A program made the translations under genes and the position numbers. From NCBI RefSeq assembly GCF_003148805.1, contig NZ_QGGX01000003.1, positions 186,001-250,000 of the forward strand: a stretch of DNA of 64,000 nt. Reading direction: 5' to 3'. Of the stretch, positions 54,457 to 62,452 are shown in pieces; the stretch's first letter is position 1; every line of letters begins with the position of its first letter. Below the pieces are notes generated by a model. The model was given only the letters and a program-made list of their open reading frames with translations, was not told the DNA's origin and searched no databases. This DNA is from Aminobacter sp. AP02. GTDB taxonomy: Bacteria > Pseudomonadota > Alphaproteobacteria > Rhizobiales > Rhizobiaceae.

Positions 54457-55292
54457 TTGCCGCCTCCTGGCGCAAAATGGCTGGGCAGTTCGTCGATATC
54501 GCGCAATTCCTTGACGTCGATCTTCTTGGCGCCGGCTGGCGCCTTGAAGGCAAAGTCATCGGCCTTTGCGTCAGTGCCGGCTTCCCAGTCGCTGATCTGG
54601 ATGCTGTATTGCGGCCCTTGGGCAATCCCTATTGAGGTTATGACATACCGGCACGGATAGGGATGCTCGCCTTGCGCAATCCAGATCTGCCAATCAACGT
54701 CCTTGGCCCGGAACGCCAGGTGGTCGCATTCAGTGCCGCCGATCACGCCGCTGCCGAGATCCTTGACGTTCTTCACGTCATGCATCAGTTCGTCGTAGAC
54801 GTTCGACAGCAACAGATCGGCGCCCGGAACCGGCTTGTGGTACTTGTCGCGCAACGCATCGACGAGTTGATCCACAGTGCCGGGAGCATCGACCTGCGCG
54901 TAGGCATTGGCGTCCTTGCCCAGCAAGGTCAGAACCTTGCCGTCGAACACCATTTCGACATTGGCGAACCCGCCCTTGCGCGTCGCCCGGAACTTGTCGG
55001 GCCGGCTGAGATCGACTTCACCCGAACTCGCCAGCAGCAGCTTCTGATGATCCTTGGTCACGACCTCGAGATTGGTGTCGTATTCGAACGATATGTTTTT
55101 CTGCGCGGCCAGGTAGTCCGACATCGCCTTGAGCATGGATTTCGCTCCGGCTTCATCGGCCCTTGCTGGCGCTCCGAGGCCCAACGTCAAGACCAGAGCC
55201 GTGGCGGATGCCGTCGCAATGACTGGCAGGCTTTTTCTAGCGGCGCTCACGGTTTGGCGAGCCCGATTGAGGAGGTCATGCTGTTCGAACAT
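54453..55292 (-). CDS. DUF2092 periplasmic protein
   Basis: A 279-aa protein with a signal peptide (about 20-45, ending PARA) and the DUF2092 body, a LolA/LppX-like half-barrel (SFEYDTNLEVVTKDHQKLLLA). It may bind a hydrophobic ligand in the periplasm. The last codons overlap the following small gene. Confidence 0.88.
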   Translation of the reverse strand: MFEQHDLLNRARQTVSAARKSLPVIATASATALVLTLGLGAPARADEAGAKSMLKAMSDYLAAQKNISFEYDTNLEVVTKDHQKLLLASSGEVDLSRPDKFRATRKGGFANVEMVFDGKVLTLLGKDANAYAQVDAPGTVDQLVDALRDKYHKPVPGADLLLSNVYDELMHDVKNVKDLGSGVIGGTECDHLAFRAKDVDWQIWIAQGEHPYPCRYVITSIGIAQGPQYSIQISDWEAGTDAKADDFAFKAPAGAKKIDVKELRDIDELPSHFAPGGGK

Positions 55293-56013
55293 GGGAGAAC
55301 CTCGCTTTGGTTGTCTGCGTTGGGGCTTTCCTTAGAATGCGACTTCGGGTCAGGCGGGGTCCGCCATGTCGCGGCCTGCATCGCCGTTCCCTCAACCTCG
55401 CCTATGCAACCTGGGCATGCAGGTTCAGGCGTAGACTACCGCAACCTACTCCCCGAACGCCGGGCGGTCCACCACCATGGTCCGGTCTATTCCTATTGAT
55501 GTATTGGTCTGCGTTGCAGCCAAGCATGCAGGCTCAAGGCGCTGGCGTTCGCGCGGTCGAGGCGGCGCTCGACACCGAATATGACCGCGCCACCCAATTC
55601 TGCCTGAAGTATGGTTTTGCGAAGGTCGGCGAAACCCGTTTCCAGATCGACGACCAGTCTTACCCGAACCACGTGCCGCGATACGATCTTGCGTAGCAAC
55701 CCTGATCTTGATCGCGCTCGGACAGGTTGCAGGCACTTGCCTCGCGCCCGGAGCATTGTTACCGTTACCCGCTTCCAATTCCCGGGGGACATTCCAGCAT
55801 TCGACAATTCAAGTCTCGTATTGCCTCTCCTGGGCGACTTCTTCGACAGGCTCGACATTGCGAAGAACAAGTCCAAGAGGGGAAATTCACGCCAGACAAT
55901 CAACGCAGTTTCTGAGCCAAATTGTTCGGCTCAACGCCTCCAGAATACTGAACTCAGCGCAACCGCACGTGCAGCAAGTGGTTTTTCTACGAAGCAAAAC
56001 GAAGGATAAGCGC
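55293..56013. other. Gene-poor 720-base region with a GNAT remnant
   Basis: Beyond the acetyltransferase fragment at 55571-55696 no coding sequence, RNA gene or terminator is recognised. The region separates the DUF2092 pair from the next exported protein. Confidence 0.6.
55571..55696 (+). pseudogene. GNAT acetyltransferase remnant (C-terminus only)
   Basis: The 35 codons ending at 55696 read ATQFCLKYGFAKVGETRF followed by a GNAT-type tail with DDQSYPNHV and RYDL, the final strands of a GNAT N-acetyltransferase. The acetyl-CoA loop and everything upstream are absent, so this is a decayed gene. Confidence 0.65.
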
Positions 56014-56508
56014 ATGTACACGAAGACAGTAGTGGGAATGATAGTGGCCCTCGCAGCTTGGGCCGCCCCAGCCTCCGCCCAGGATTTGAAAAAGTTCGGG
56101 ACCGAGGCCGGCTGGGACATCTTCATCAAGCCGGACATGGGCCCGGGCTGCGTGATCTCGAAGAAACTGAACAGCGAAGCGCAGTTCCAGATGGGCATCG
56201 ACGCGACCGCCGAGAAACGTGGTTACATGGCGCTCTACACCAAGGCCGACGCCAACGTCAGCGCCGGGGACTCGCTCGAGGTGATTTTCGATGTCGACGG
56301 GGAGAAATTCAGCGGCGCGGCAACCGGCCAGCAGATCGACGGGATGAAAGGGGCCTTCGTCTGGGTCAACAATCCCGAGTTCATCTATGATCTCGCCAAG
56401 AAGAAGAACCTGACAATCTCCCCGGCGGGACGCCAGCCGATCGTGTTGCCCCTTACCGGCACCGATGCCGCCTTCAAGAGCCTGCGCGCCTGCCAGGAAG
56501 CTCAGTAG
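56014..56508 (+). CDS. Exported hypothetical protein
   Basis: A 164-aa protein with a clear signal peptide (about 1-23, ending ASA) and a globular part with the pattern FGTEAGWDIFIKPDMGPGC. The two cysteines (GPGCVISKK and ACQEAQ) may form a disulfide. GAAGGA precedes ATG 56014. No family is recognised. The open frame upstream of the signal peptide is not coding. Confidence 0.75.
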   Translation: MYTKTVVGMIVALAAWAAPASAQDLKKFGTEAGWDIFIKPDMGPGCVISKKLNSEAQFQMGIDATAEKRGYMALYTKADANVSAGDSLEVIFDVDGEKFSGAATGQQIDGMKGAFVWVNNPEFIYDLAKKKNLTISPAGRQPIVLPLTGTDAAFKSLRACQEAQ

Positions 56509-56857
56509 GCAATGGCCCGCATCCGCTCCAACAGTGTCGTTGAGTAGCGGTGGAATGATCGGGAGGTGGACGGACGTTCCGCCTCCTGAAACTGGCCTTG
56601 CCGCTTCCGGTACTGCCTATCAGCTCGCCGCCAAGGACGAGCGAAACTACACTCCGCCGGAGGCACACGGCCACCTGCAAGTCGGAACAAGCCGCAGTTA
56701 GCCTTTGCCCAGACACGCCGCATGCCCACCGGATCGAAAGAAGCCGGCACCCTTCGCGCATCCTGGCAGCTCGCAGCGCAGCCGGCTCCCATGTCAGCTT
56801 TTGCAGCAGCCCCACAGCTGATGAAGAGATCGACATGACCGATGAACCCGATCTATC
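56509..56857. other. Non-coding 349-base stretch before the sulfatase remnant
   Basis: Nothing recognisable as a gene. It may be the rearranged 5' part of the sulfatase locus. Confidence 0.5.
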
Positions 56858-57292
56858 AAGTTCTCGTGGTTCTATTTTACCGAGAACGAACTGTCTCCCG
56901 GCGCTGCCCGCCTCGGCAACTACAAGGCCGTGTTCAATCTGCGCGGCGACGATGGCGAGGCAACCGGCGGATTGGCCGTCGATTCCAATCTCGGATGGAA
57001 GGGCGCGGATAAGTATGTGGCAACCGTGCCGCAAGTGTTCGATCTCTGGCAGGATCCCCAGGAGCGCTACGACATCTTCATGAACAACTATACCGAGCGC
57101 ACCTGGACGATGGTCACGATCAGTGCCGCCATCGAGGAACTGATGAAGACCTATCTGAAGTATCCGCCGCGCAAGCTGCAGAGCGCGTCTTACTCCGGTC
57201 CGATCGAGATCTCGCGATACCAGCAGTTCCAATGGGTACGCGATCAGCTCGCCAAGGACGGGTTCAAGCTTCCCATGCCAACCGGAAACTGA
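56858..57292 (+). pseudogene. Arylsulfatase, C-terminal remnant
   Basis: From 56858 the frame reads KFSWFYFTENELSPGAARLG and continues to PMPTGN, matching the last 145 residues of bacterial arylsulfatases (NYKAVFNLRGDD, LWQDPQERYDIFMNN). The N-terminal catalytic formylglycine part (CxPxR) is missing, with no upstream fragment nearby. A hairpin terminator follows the stop. A 5'-truncated gene. Confidence 0.75.
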
Positions 57293-57306
57293 AGAAACTC
57301 AACATG

Positions 57307-57336
57307 AAGGGGCGGCGCTGCAAGGTGCCGCCCCTT
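57307..57336 (+). terminator. Hairpin after the sulfatase remnant
   Basis: AAGGGGCGGC and GCCGCCCCTT form a 10-bp perfect stem with a 10-base loop, 14 bases past the stop. The T-run is weak, so it is a probable terminator or relic of one. Confidence 0.6.
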
Positions 57337-57524
57337 CGCATGGTCCATCTTACGCGTGGTACTTTCCGAGCATCGAATCCGACTTTCGGGCCGATGCTGT
57401 AAATTAATAGGACTTGATCCCCGTACCCCTTTCGGGATTTTGTTCGTTCTTATTGACTATCTTGCTCACTCAGCTTTCTTCTAGATGCAATTTCAAAAAT
57501 GATTGGATAATTTCGAGGAACTTC

Positions 57525-58349
57525 ATGCAGATTCGGAACCTTCGTATCCTTATTCTGTGCAAGACCTATCCTTCACCAAGCGGCAAATATGCGGAAACTT
57601 CATGTGTGGCAGGCATGGACGAGACTGGTGATCTCATCCGTCTGTTCCCAGTTCCATTCAGACTGATCACCGAAGAACAACAATTCAAAAAATGGCAGTG
57701 GATCACAACGAAGGTCCGCAAGTCCTCCAAAGATCATCGTCCGGAAAGCCACACCATTCTTGTTGACACCATTCATAGAGGTGTCGAGGTTTCAACCAAG
57801 GACGGCTGGGCGGAGCGGCGCAGGCTGATGGACAAGCTCGCCCTCTTTTCGGACTTCAAGAGCCTGAATGACGCCCGGATATCTAATAATCGATCACTCG
57901 GTTTGTTGAAGCCGGCCAGGATACTCTCCCTAGATATTGCCCCCGCTCTGAAGCAAGGCTGGACTCCTGAGGAGCTTGCAAAGCTTGAACAAGATCAAAA
58001 ACAGGCAGGCCTGTTTGACGAACGCGAAGCTAAGATCATCAAGACCCTTCGCAAGATTCCGTTCGATTTCTACTATTCCTATGAATGCCACACGCCTACG
58101 GGACCTGTCGCCTACAGGCACAAGATCGTCGATTGGGAGGCAGGGGCACTTTATTGGAATTGCGTCAGATCCCATGGTAACGATTGGGAAAGGGCGTTTC
58201 GTTTCCAGATGGAGACGCGCCTCCCGGGCCAGGACCTAACGTTCCTAATGGGAAATATTCACCGGTTTCCAGATCAGTGGCTCATCGTCAGCCTGATCTA
58301 TCCGCCACGACGAACATCTGACCAAAGGCAACAAGGCGAACTGTTCTGA
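57525..58349 (+). CDS. Protein of unknown function paired with DUF488
   Basis: A 274-aa soluble protein starting MQIRNLRILILCKTYPSPSG. Conserved-looking motifs are CKTYP, SCVAGMDETGDLIRLFPVPF, HRPESHTI, a central C/H cluster (ECHTPTG, YRHKIVDW, YWNC) that could bind zinc or form a catalytic site, and the end HRFPDQWLIVSLIYPP. GAGGAA lies upstream of ATG 57525. Base composition is AT-richer than its neighbours. I do not recognise a named family. It converges with the DUF488 gene, 5 bases between the stops. Confidence 0.8.
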   Translation: MQIRNLRILILCKTYPSPSGKYAETSCVAGMDETGDLIRLFPVPFRLITEEQQFKKWQWITTKVRKSSKDHRPESHTILVDTIHRGVEVSTKDGWAERRRLMDKLALFSDFKSLNDARISNNRSLGLLKPARILSLDIAPALKQGWTPEELAKLEQDQKQAGLFDEREAKIIKTLRKIPFDFYYSYECHTPTGPVAYRHKIVDWEAGALYWNCVRSHGNDWERAFRFQMETRLPGQDLTFLMGNIHRFPDQWLIVSLIYPPRRTSDQRQQGELF

Positions 58350-58354
58350 ACGTG

Positions 58355-58855
58355 TCAGGCCAATGCTGGAGGAGAAGTTACCAAGCGCGCCCCGTTTCGA
58401 ACATAGCGCTGCGGGTCATCGGCATACAGATGGCTCATTGTGTAGCCGTAAGGAGCCATTCGTTCACCGACGATCAAACGGTGACAGGTCTTCGGGTCAC
58501 GTTCGAAGCAAAGCAGACAAACCTTCGTCCGCTCTGCAGTCTTGGCAAGTTCGGCGATGACCAACGCCGAATCTGGCCGGTCCACGTGAGCCGAGTAGAT
58601 GTGGCGAAATTTAGCAAGATCCCCTGCCTTGGCAGCTTCGCGACCCGGCTTAGGATCGCCTAGGGCTGATAGTGGGAGGTACTTTATGCCTACCTCTTCG
58701 AGTCTGGCTTTAAGAGTGTTTTTTGAGAACCCCTTCTTGCGCGACAGCGGGATTGCTCGAACATCCGCGACTGTCTCGATGCCTACAATCTGCAAGGTAC
58801 GCAAGAAACGGTCGATATCTGTCCCTTCGTAGCCAATTGTGAAAACAGATTTCAC
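58355..58855 (-). CDS. DUF488 family protein
   Basis: A 166-aa DUF488 protein. Typical motifs are TIGYEGTDIDRFLRTL at the N-terminus, VADVRAIPLSRKKGFSK in the middle and the CLLCFERDPKTCHRLIV Cys/His cluster near the C-terminus. The family has no agreed function and is often seen in mobile or defence-rich regions. GTG 58855 is used, with AAGG at a normal distance. It points toward the unknown 274-aa gene and away from era. Confidence 0.87.
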   Translation of the reverse strand: MKSVFTIGYEGTDIDRFLRTLQIVGIETVADVRAIPLSRKKGFSKNTLKARLEEVGIKYLPLSALGDPKPGREAAKAGDLAKFRHIYSAHVDRPDSALVIAELAKTAERTKVCLLCFERDPKTCHRLIVGERMAPYGYTMSHLYADDPQRYVRNGARLVTSPPALA

Positions 58856-58937
58856 TTCAAGCAACCTTTCGACCGTTGCGAGTACGATAGCACATCGTAA
58901 CTGGAAGGACGGTTTCCATATCAGCCATCGCCCTTCC

Positions 58938-59867
58938 CTAGTGCGGGAAATCCAGACCCATTTCGCGGTAGCGCTCGGGGTCGTCGCCCCAGTTCTCGCG
59001 CACTTTCACGAACAGGAACAGGTGCACTTTCTGTTCCAGGATGCCCGCGATCTCCATGCGCGAGGCCTGGCCGATGGCGCGGATGGTCTCGCCCTTGTGG
59101 CCGAGCACGATCTTCTTTTGGCTGTCGCGCTCGACAAAGATCACCTGCTGGATGCGCACGGACCCGTCGGGCAGCTCTTCCCATTTCTCGGTCTCGATAT
59201 GCGACGAGTAAGGCAGCTCCTGGTGCAGCCTGAGATACAATTTCTCGCGCGTGATCTCGGCCGCCAGCTGGCGCATCGGCAGGTCGGAAATCTGGTCCTC
59301 GGGATAGTACCAAGGGCCTTCGGGCAGGCGCTTGGCCAGGAAGTCGAGCAGGTCCTTGCAGCCCGATCCGGTCAGTGCCGAAACCATGAAGGTGCGTTCG
59401 AAATCGACAGCCTCGTTCGCGGTCGCAGTCAGCTTCAGCAGCTTTTCGGGATCGACCCGGTCGACCTTGTTGAGGATCAGTACCTTGGGCTGGCGCACGT
59501 CCTTGAGGCGTTCGAGGATGGCCGCGGCATCGCCCTTGATGCCGCGCTCGGCATCGATGAGCACCAGGATCAGGTCGGCATCCTTTGCCCCACCCCAGGC
59601 GGTCGTCACCATTGCCGTGTCGAGGCGGCGCCTCGGCTTGAAAATGCCGGGCGTGTCGATAAACACGATCTGGGCGTTATCGTGGGTGGCGATGCCGCGC
59701 ACGATCGCGCGCGTGGTCTGCACCTTGTGGGTGACGATCGACACTTTCGCGCCGACAAGCTGGTTGACCAGCGTCGATTTTCCGGCGTTCGGCGCGCCGA
59801 TCAGCGCGACAAAGCCCGAGTGGGTGGCACCCGTTTCAGGCGTAGTGGTTTCAGGGGCATCGGTCAC
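58938..59867 (-). CDS. era: GTPase Era
   Basis: A 309-aa GTPase that binds the 3' end of 16S rRNA and aids 30S maturation. G1 GAPNAGKST, G3 DTPG and G4 NKVD are visible, followed by the C-terminal KH domain (GHKGETIRAIGQASRMEI). The N-terminal 15 residues are a Thr/Pro extension. Its ATG overlaps the rnc stop (ATGA). It is the last gene of the housekeeping operon; normally recO would follow. Confidence 0.97.
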   Translation of the reverse strand: MTDAPETTTPETGATHSGFVALIGAPNAGKSTLVNQLVGAKVSIVTHKVQTTRAIVRGIATHDNAQIVFIDTPGIFKPRRRLDTAMVTTAWGGAKDADLILVLIDAERGIKGDAAAILERLKDVRQPKVLILNKVDRVDPEKLLKLTATANEAVDFERTFMVSALTGSGCKDLLDFLAKRLPEGPWYYPEDQISDLPMRQLAAEITREKLYLRLHQELPYSSHIETEKWEELPDGSVRIQQVIFVERDSQKKIVLGHKGETIRAIGQASRMEIAGILEQKVHLFLFVKVRENWGDDPERYREMGLDFPH

Positions 59868-60586
59868 GATGCGGTCTCCTCATTCTTCCAAACGCCCTCG
59901 CGCACCAAAAGGGCGGCGGCTGCGTTCTGCTCGGCCTCGCGCTTGGAGCGACCGGTGCCGGTGGCGGGCAAAAATTTGCCGACCCGCACGCTCACCGAAA
60001 ATACGGGGTCGTGATCAGGGCCGGTGCGGCTTTCGATCTGGTAGGCAGGCACTGCTGTCGACGCCTGGTGCGCCCATTCCTGCAATTCGGTCTTGGGGTC
60101 GCGGCGGGCCGCGCCCGCGGCCTCGGCGCGCGGCTTCCAGTACTTGTGAATGAAGCGCTTGGCCGCATCCAGCCCGCCGTCGAGATAGATGACGGCGATC
60201 AGTGATTCCAGCGCGTCGGCGCGCAGATTGACGCGCTTGCGCTCGGCGAGATTGCGCACTTCGGAGCCGGCGCGGATCAACTCGGCCAGCCCGATCTCGT
60301 CGGCGATCTGCGCCAGGGCCTCGGCATTGACCAGCGCGTTGAGCCGTACCGAAAGCTCGCCTTCAGGCGCTTCCGGGAAATCGGCCAGCAGCATGTCGGC
60401 GACGGCCAGGCCCAGCACGCGGTCGCCCAGGAACTCGAAGCGCTCGTAGTCCACGCCTGCGTTTGCGCTGCGCGCGCTGCCATGCGTCAGCGCCCGTAGC
60501 AGGCGCTGATGGTCGCGGAAGATATGGCCGGTGCGAAGTTGCAGCGCATCGGCAAGTTCCGTGGCGGTGAGCCGTTTGCCAGCCAT
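59864..60586 (-). CDS. rnc: Ribonuclease III
   Basis: A 240-aa double-strand-specific endoribonuclease. The catalytic signature ERFEFLGDRVLGLAVADML and a second Glu-containing site (DALESLIAVIYLDGG) are present, followed by a dsRNA-binding domain (TELQEWAHQ to the terminal ASKREAEQ-type helix). ATG 60586 lies inside the lepB 3' end region and gives the usual N-terminus. Confidence 0.96.
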   Translation of the reverse strand: MAGKRLTATELADALQLRTGHIFRDHQRLLRALTHGSARSANAGVDYERFEFLGDRVLGLAVADMLLADFPEAPEGELSVRLNALVNAEALAQIADEIGLAELIRAGSEVRNLAERKRVNLRADALESLIAVIYLDGGLDAAKRFIHKYWKPRAEAAGAARRDPKTELQEWAHQASTAVPAYQIESRTGPDHDPVFSVSVRVGKFLPATGTGRSKREAEQNAAAALLVREGVWKNEETAS

Positions 60587-60588
60587 GC

Positions 60589-61335
60589 CTATCGGACGAA
60601 GTTGAAGAGGCGCGAGCCGCGCATCTCGGTCGGCCACTTCCAGATTTCCAGCGGGCTTGCGCCGTCGGCGATCGAGAAGAAGATGATGTTGGCGCGGCCG
60701 ACAAGGTTCTCGGCGGGCACGAAGCCGACGTTGAAGCGGCTGTCGGTGGAATTGTCGCGATTGTCGCCCATCATGAAGAAGTGGCCTTCGGGCACGACGA
60801 ATTCACGCGTGTTGTCGCCGATCGAGTCTGGCGTCAGGTCGAGCGTGTCATAGGAAACGCCGTTCGGCAGCGTCTCGCGATAGACATCGACCGGCCGGTT
60901 GACCTCGGTGATGTCGGGGTTGTCGATCTGGCCGACCTTCTCGCGCGTAACGGCGGTGCCGTTGATGTAGAGCTGGCCATCCTTCATCTGGATGCGGTCA
61001 CCGGGCAGGCCGACAACGCGCTTGATGTAGTCGAGAGAAGGATTGGGCGGGAACTTGAAGACGACGACGTCGCCACGCTCCGGATCGGAGCCGAAGATAC
61101 GGCCCGAAAACAGGTTGGGCGACAGCGGCAGCGAATAGCGCGAATAGCCGTAAGCCCATTTGGTGACGAACAGGTAGTCGCCTTCGAGCAGCGTAGGCCG
61201 CATCGAGCCCGACGGGATCGAAAACGGCTGGAAAAGCAGCGTCCTGATCACCAGGGCGAGCAACAGCGCCTGAACGATGACGCTTACGGTCTCGCCGAGC
61301 CCGCCGGACTTCTTCTGTTTTTCAGCCACGCTCAT
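60589..61335 (-). CDS. lepB: Signal peptidase I
   Basis: A 248-aa inner-membrane serine protease that removes Sec signal peptides. The N-terminal membrane helix is followed by the Ser/Lys dyad: PSGSMRPTL with the nucleophile Ser and YIKRVVGLPGD with the general-base Lys, and the GDNRDNSTDSR box. ATG 61335 gives the standard cytosolic start. It lies between acpS and rnc. Confidence 0.96.
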   Translation of the reverse strand: MSVAEKQKKSGGLGETVSVIVQALLLALVIRTLLFQPFSIPSGSMRPTLLEGDYLFVTKWAYGYSRYSLPLSPNLFSGRIFGSDPERGDVVVFKFPPNPSLDYIKRVVGLPGDRIQMKDGQLYINGTAVTREKVGQIDNPDITEVNRPVDVYRETLPNGVSYDTLDLTPDSIGDNTREFVVPEGHFFMMGDNRDNSTDSRFNVGFVPAENLVGRANIIFFSIADGASPLEIWKWPTEMRGSRLFNFVR

Positions 61336-61411
61336 GTCGTCCTCGATTGTAGGTCGCGATGGTATAAGGGCTCGCTGGCCCCGGGGCAATGTCTTGGCCG
61401 CCGCCAAAACC

Positions 61412-61828
61412 CTAAGATAGTGGCGGTTGTTCGACGGGCACCGCCTCGATGATCACAAAGGCTTGTGCCAGGGGAAAATCGTCGGTGATTGTCAGGTGAA
61501 CCACCGCGCGATGGCCTGCCGGCACCATTTCGGCGATGCGCCGCGCAGCCCCGCCGGTCAGTTCCATGGTCGGGCGCCCGCCCGGCATGTTGACCACGCC
61601 CATGTCGCGCCAGAACACGCCTTCGGCGATGCCGCAGCCCAGCGCCTTCGAGCACGCTTCCTTGGCGGCGAAGCGCTTGGCATAGGAGGCTATGCGCCCG
61701 CGACGGCCCTCGGCCCTCTCCTGCTCGACCTCGGTGAAGACGCGCTGGATGAAGCGCTCGCCGTGGCGGGCGATCGATTTTTCGATCCGCCTTATGTCGA
61801 TCAGGTCGGAGCCGATGCCGATGATCAT
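61412..61828 (-). CDS. acpS: Holo-[acyl-carrier-protein] synthase
   Basis: Transfers phosphopantetheine from CoA to apo-ACP. The 138-aa protein has the AcpS motifs [13 protein letters not shown] (Asp ligand for Mg) and [14 protein letters not shown] (catalytic Glu and Lys). ATG 61828 is the family start and lies seven bases after the pyrE stop, so the genes are one transcript. Confidence 0.96.
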   Translation of the reverse strand: MIIGIGSDLIDIRRIEKSIARHGERFIQRVFTEVEQERAEGRRGRIASYAKRFAAKEACSKALGCGIAEGVFWRDMGVVNMPGGRPTMELTGGAARRIAEMVPAGHRAVVHLTITDDFPLAQAFVIIEAVPVEQPPLS

Positions 61829-61835
61829 CGGTGCC

Positions 61836-62414
61836 TCAGATGTTGCGGCTGCCCGGCTTGACCGCCGGGATCGCCGCCAGTTCCGGTGGCAGCTGGTCGG
61901 CCGGATAGGCCGGCACCTCATATTCGGCGAGCGCGATCAACGGCACGCCGACATCGCTCTTGCCGGCCGAGCGGTCGATGATGCAGGCGGCGGCCACGAC
62001 CTCGGCGCCGAGGTCGCGCAAGCACTCGATGGTCTCGCGGATCGACAGGCCGGTCGTGACGATGTCCTCGACGATGACGACGCGCGCGCCCTTTTCGATC
62101 TCGAAGCGGCGCAACCGGAAAGTGCCCTGCTCGCGCTCGACCCAGATCGCCGGCACCTTCAGATGCCGCGACGTCTCATAGGCAGGGATAAGTCCGCCGA
62201 TCGCCGGGCCAACGACATAGTCGATGTCGCCCTTGACCTCCGCGCGGATCTTTTCGGCAAGCGCCTTGCACAGTGTCTCGGTCTTGTCGGCATGCATGAA
62301 CACGCGTGCCTTTTGCAGGAACACTGGGCTGCGCAGGCCTGAGGTCAGGATGAAATGCCCTTCCAGCACCGCACCAGCCGAACGGAAGATGTCCAGAACT
62401 TCGCTCGTTTGCAT
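61836..62414 (-). CDS. pyrE: Orotate phosphoribosyltransferase
   Basis: Makes OMP from orotate and PRPP. The 192-aa protein shows the PRPP-binding motif [16 protein letters not shown] and the [14 protein letters not shown] loop. ATG 62414 gives the standard start; the long open frame further upstream is the rsh gene read in another frame. It lies 38 bases after rsh. Confidence 0.96.
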   Translation of the reverse strand: MQTSEVLDIFRSAGAVLEGHFILTSGLRSPVFLQKARVFMHADKTETLCKALAEKIRAEVKGDIDYVVGPAIGGLIPAYETSRHLKVPAIWVEREQGTFRLRRFEIEKGARVVIVEDIVTTGLSIRETIECLRDLGAEVVAAACIIDRSAGKSDVGVPLIALAEYEVPAYPADQLPPELAAIPAVKPGSRNI

Positions 62415-62452
62415 GTCGTGTCGTCTTTCTTTTTCGCCCAGCTTGCCTGCCC

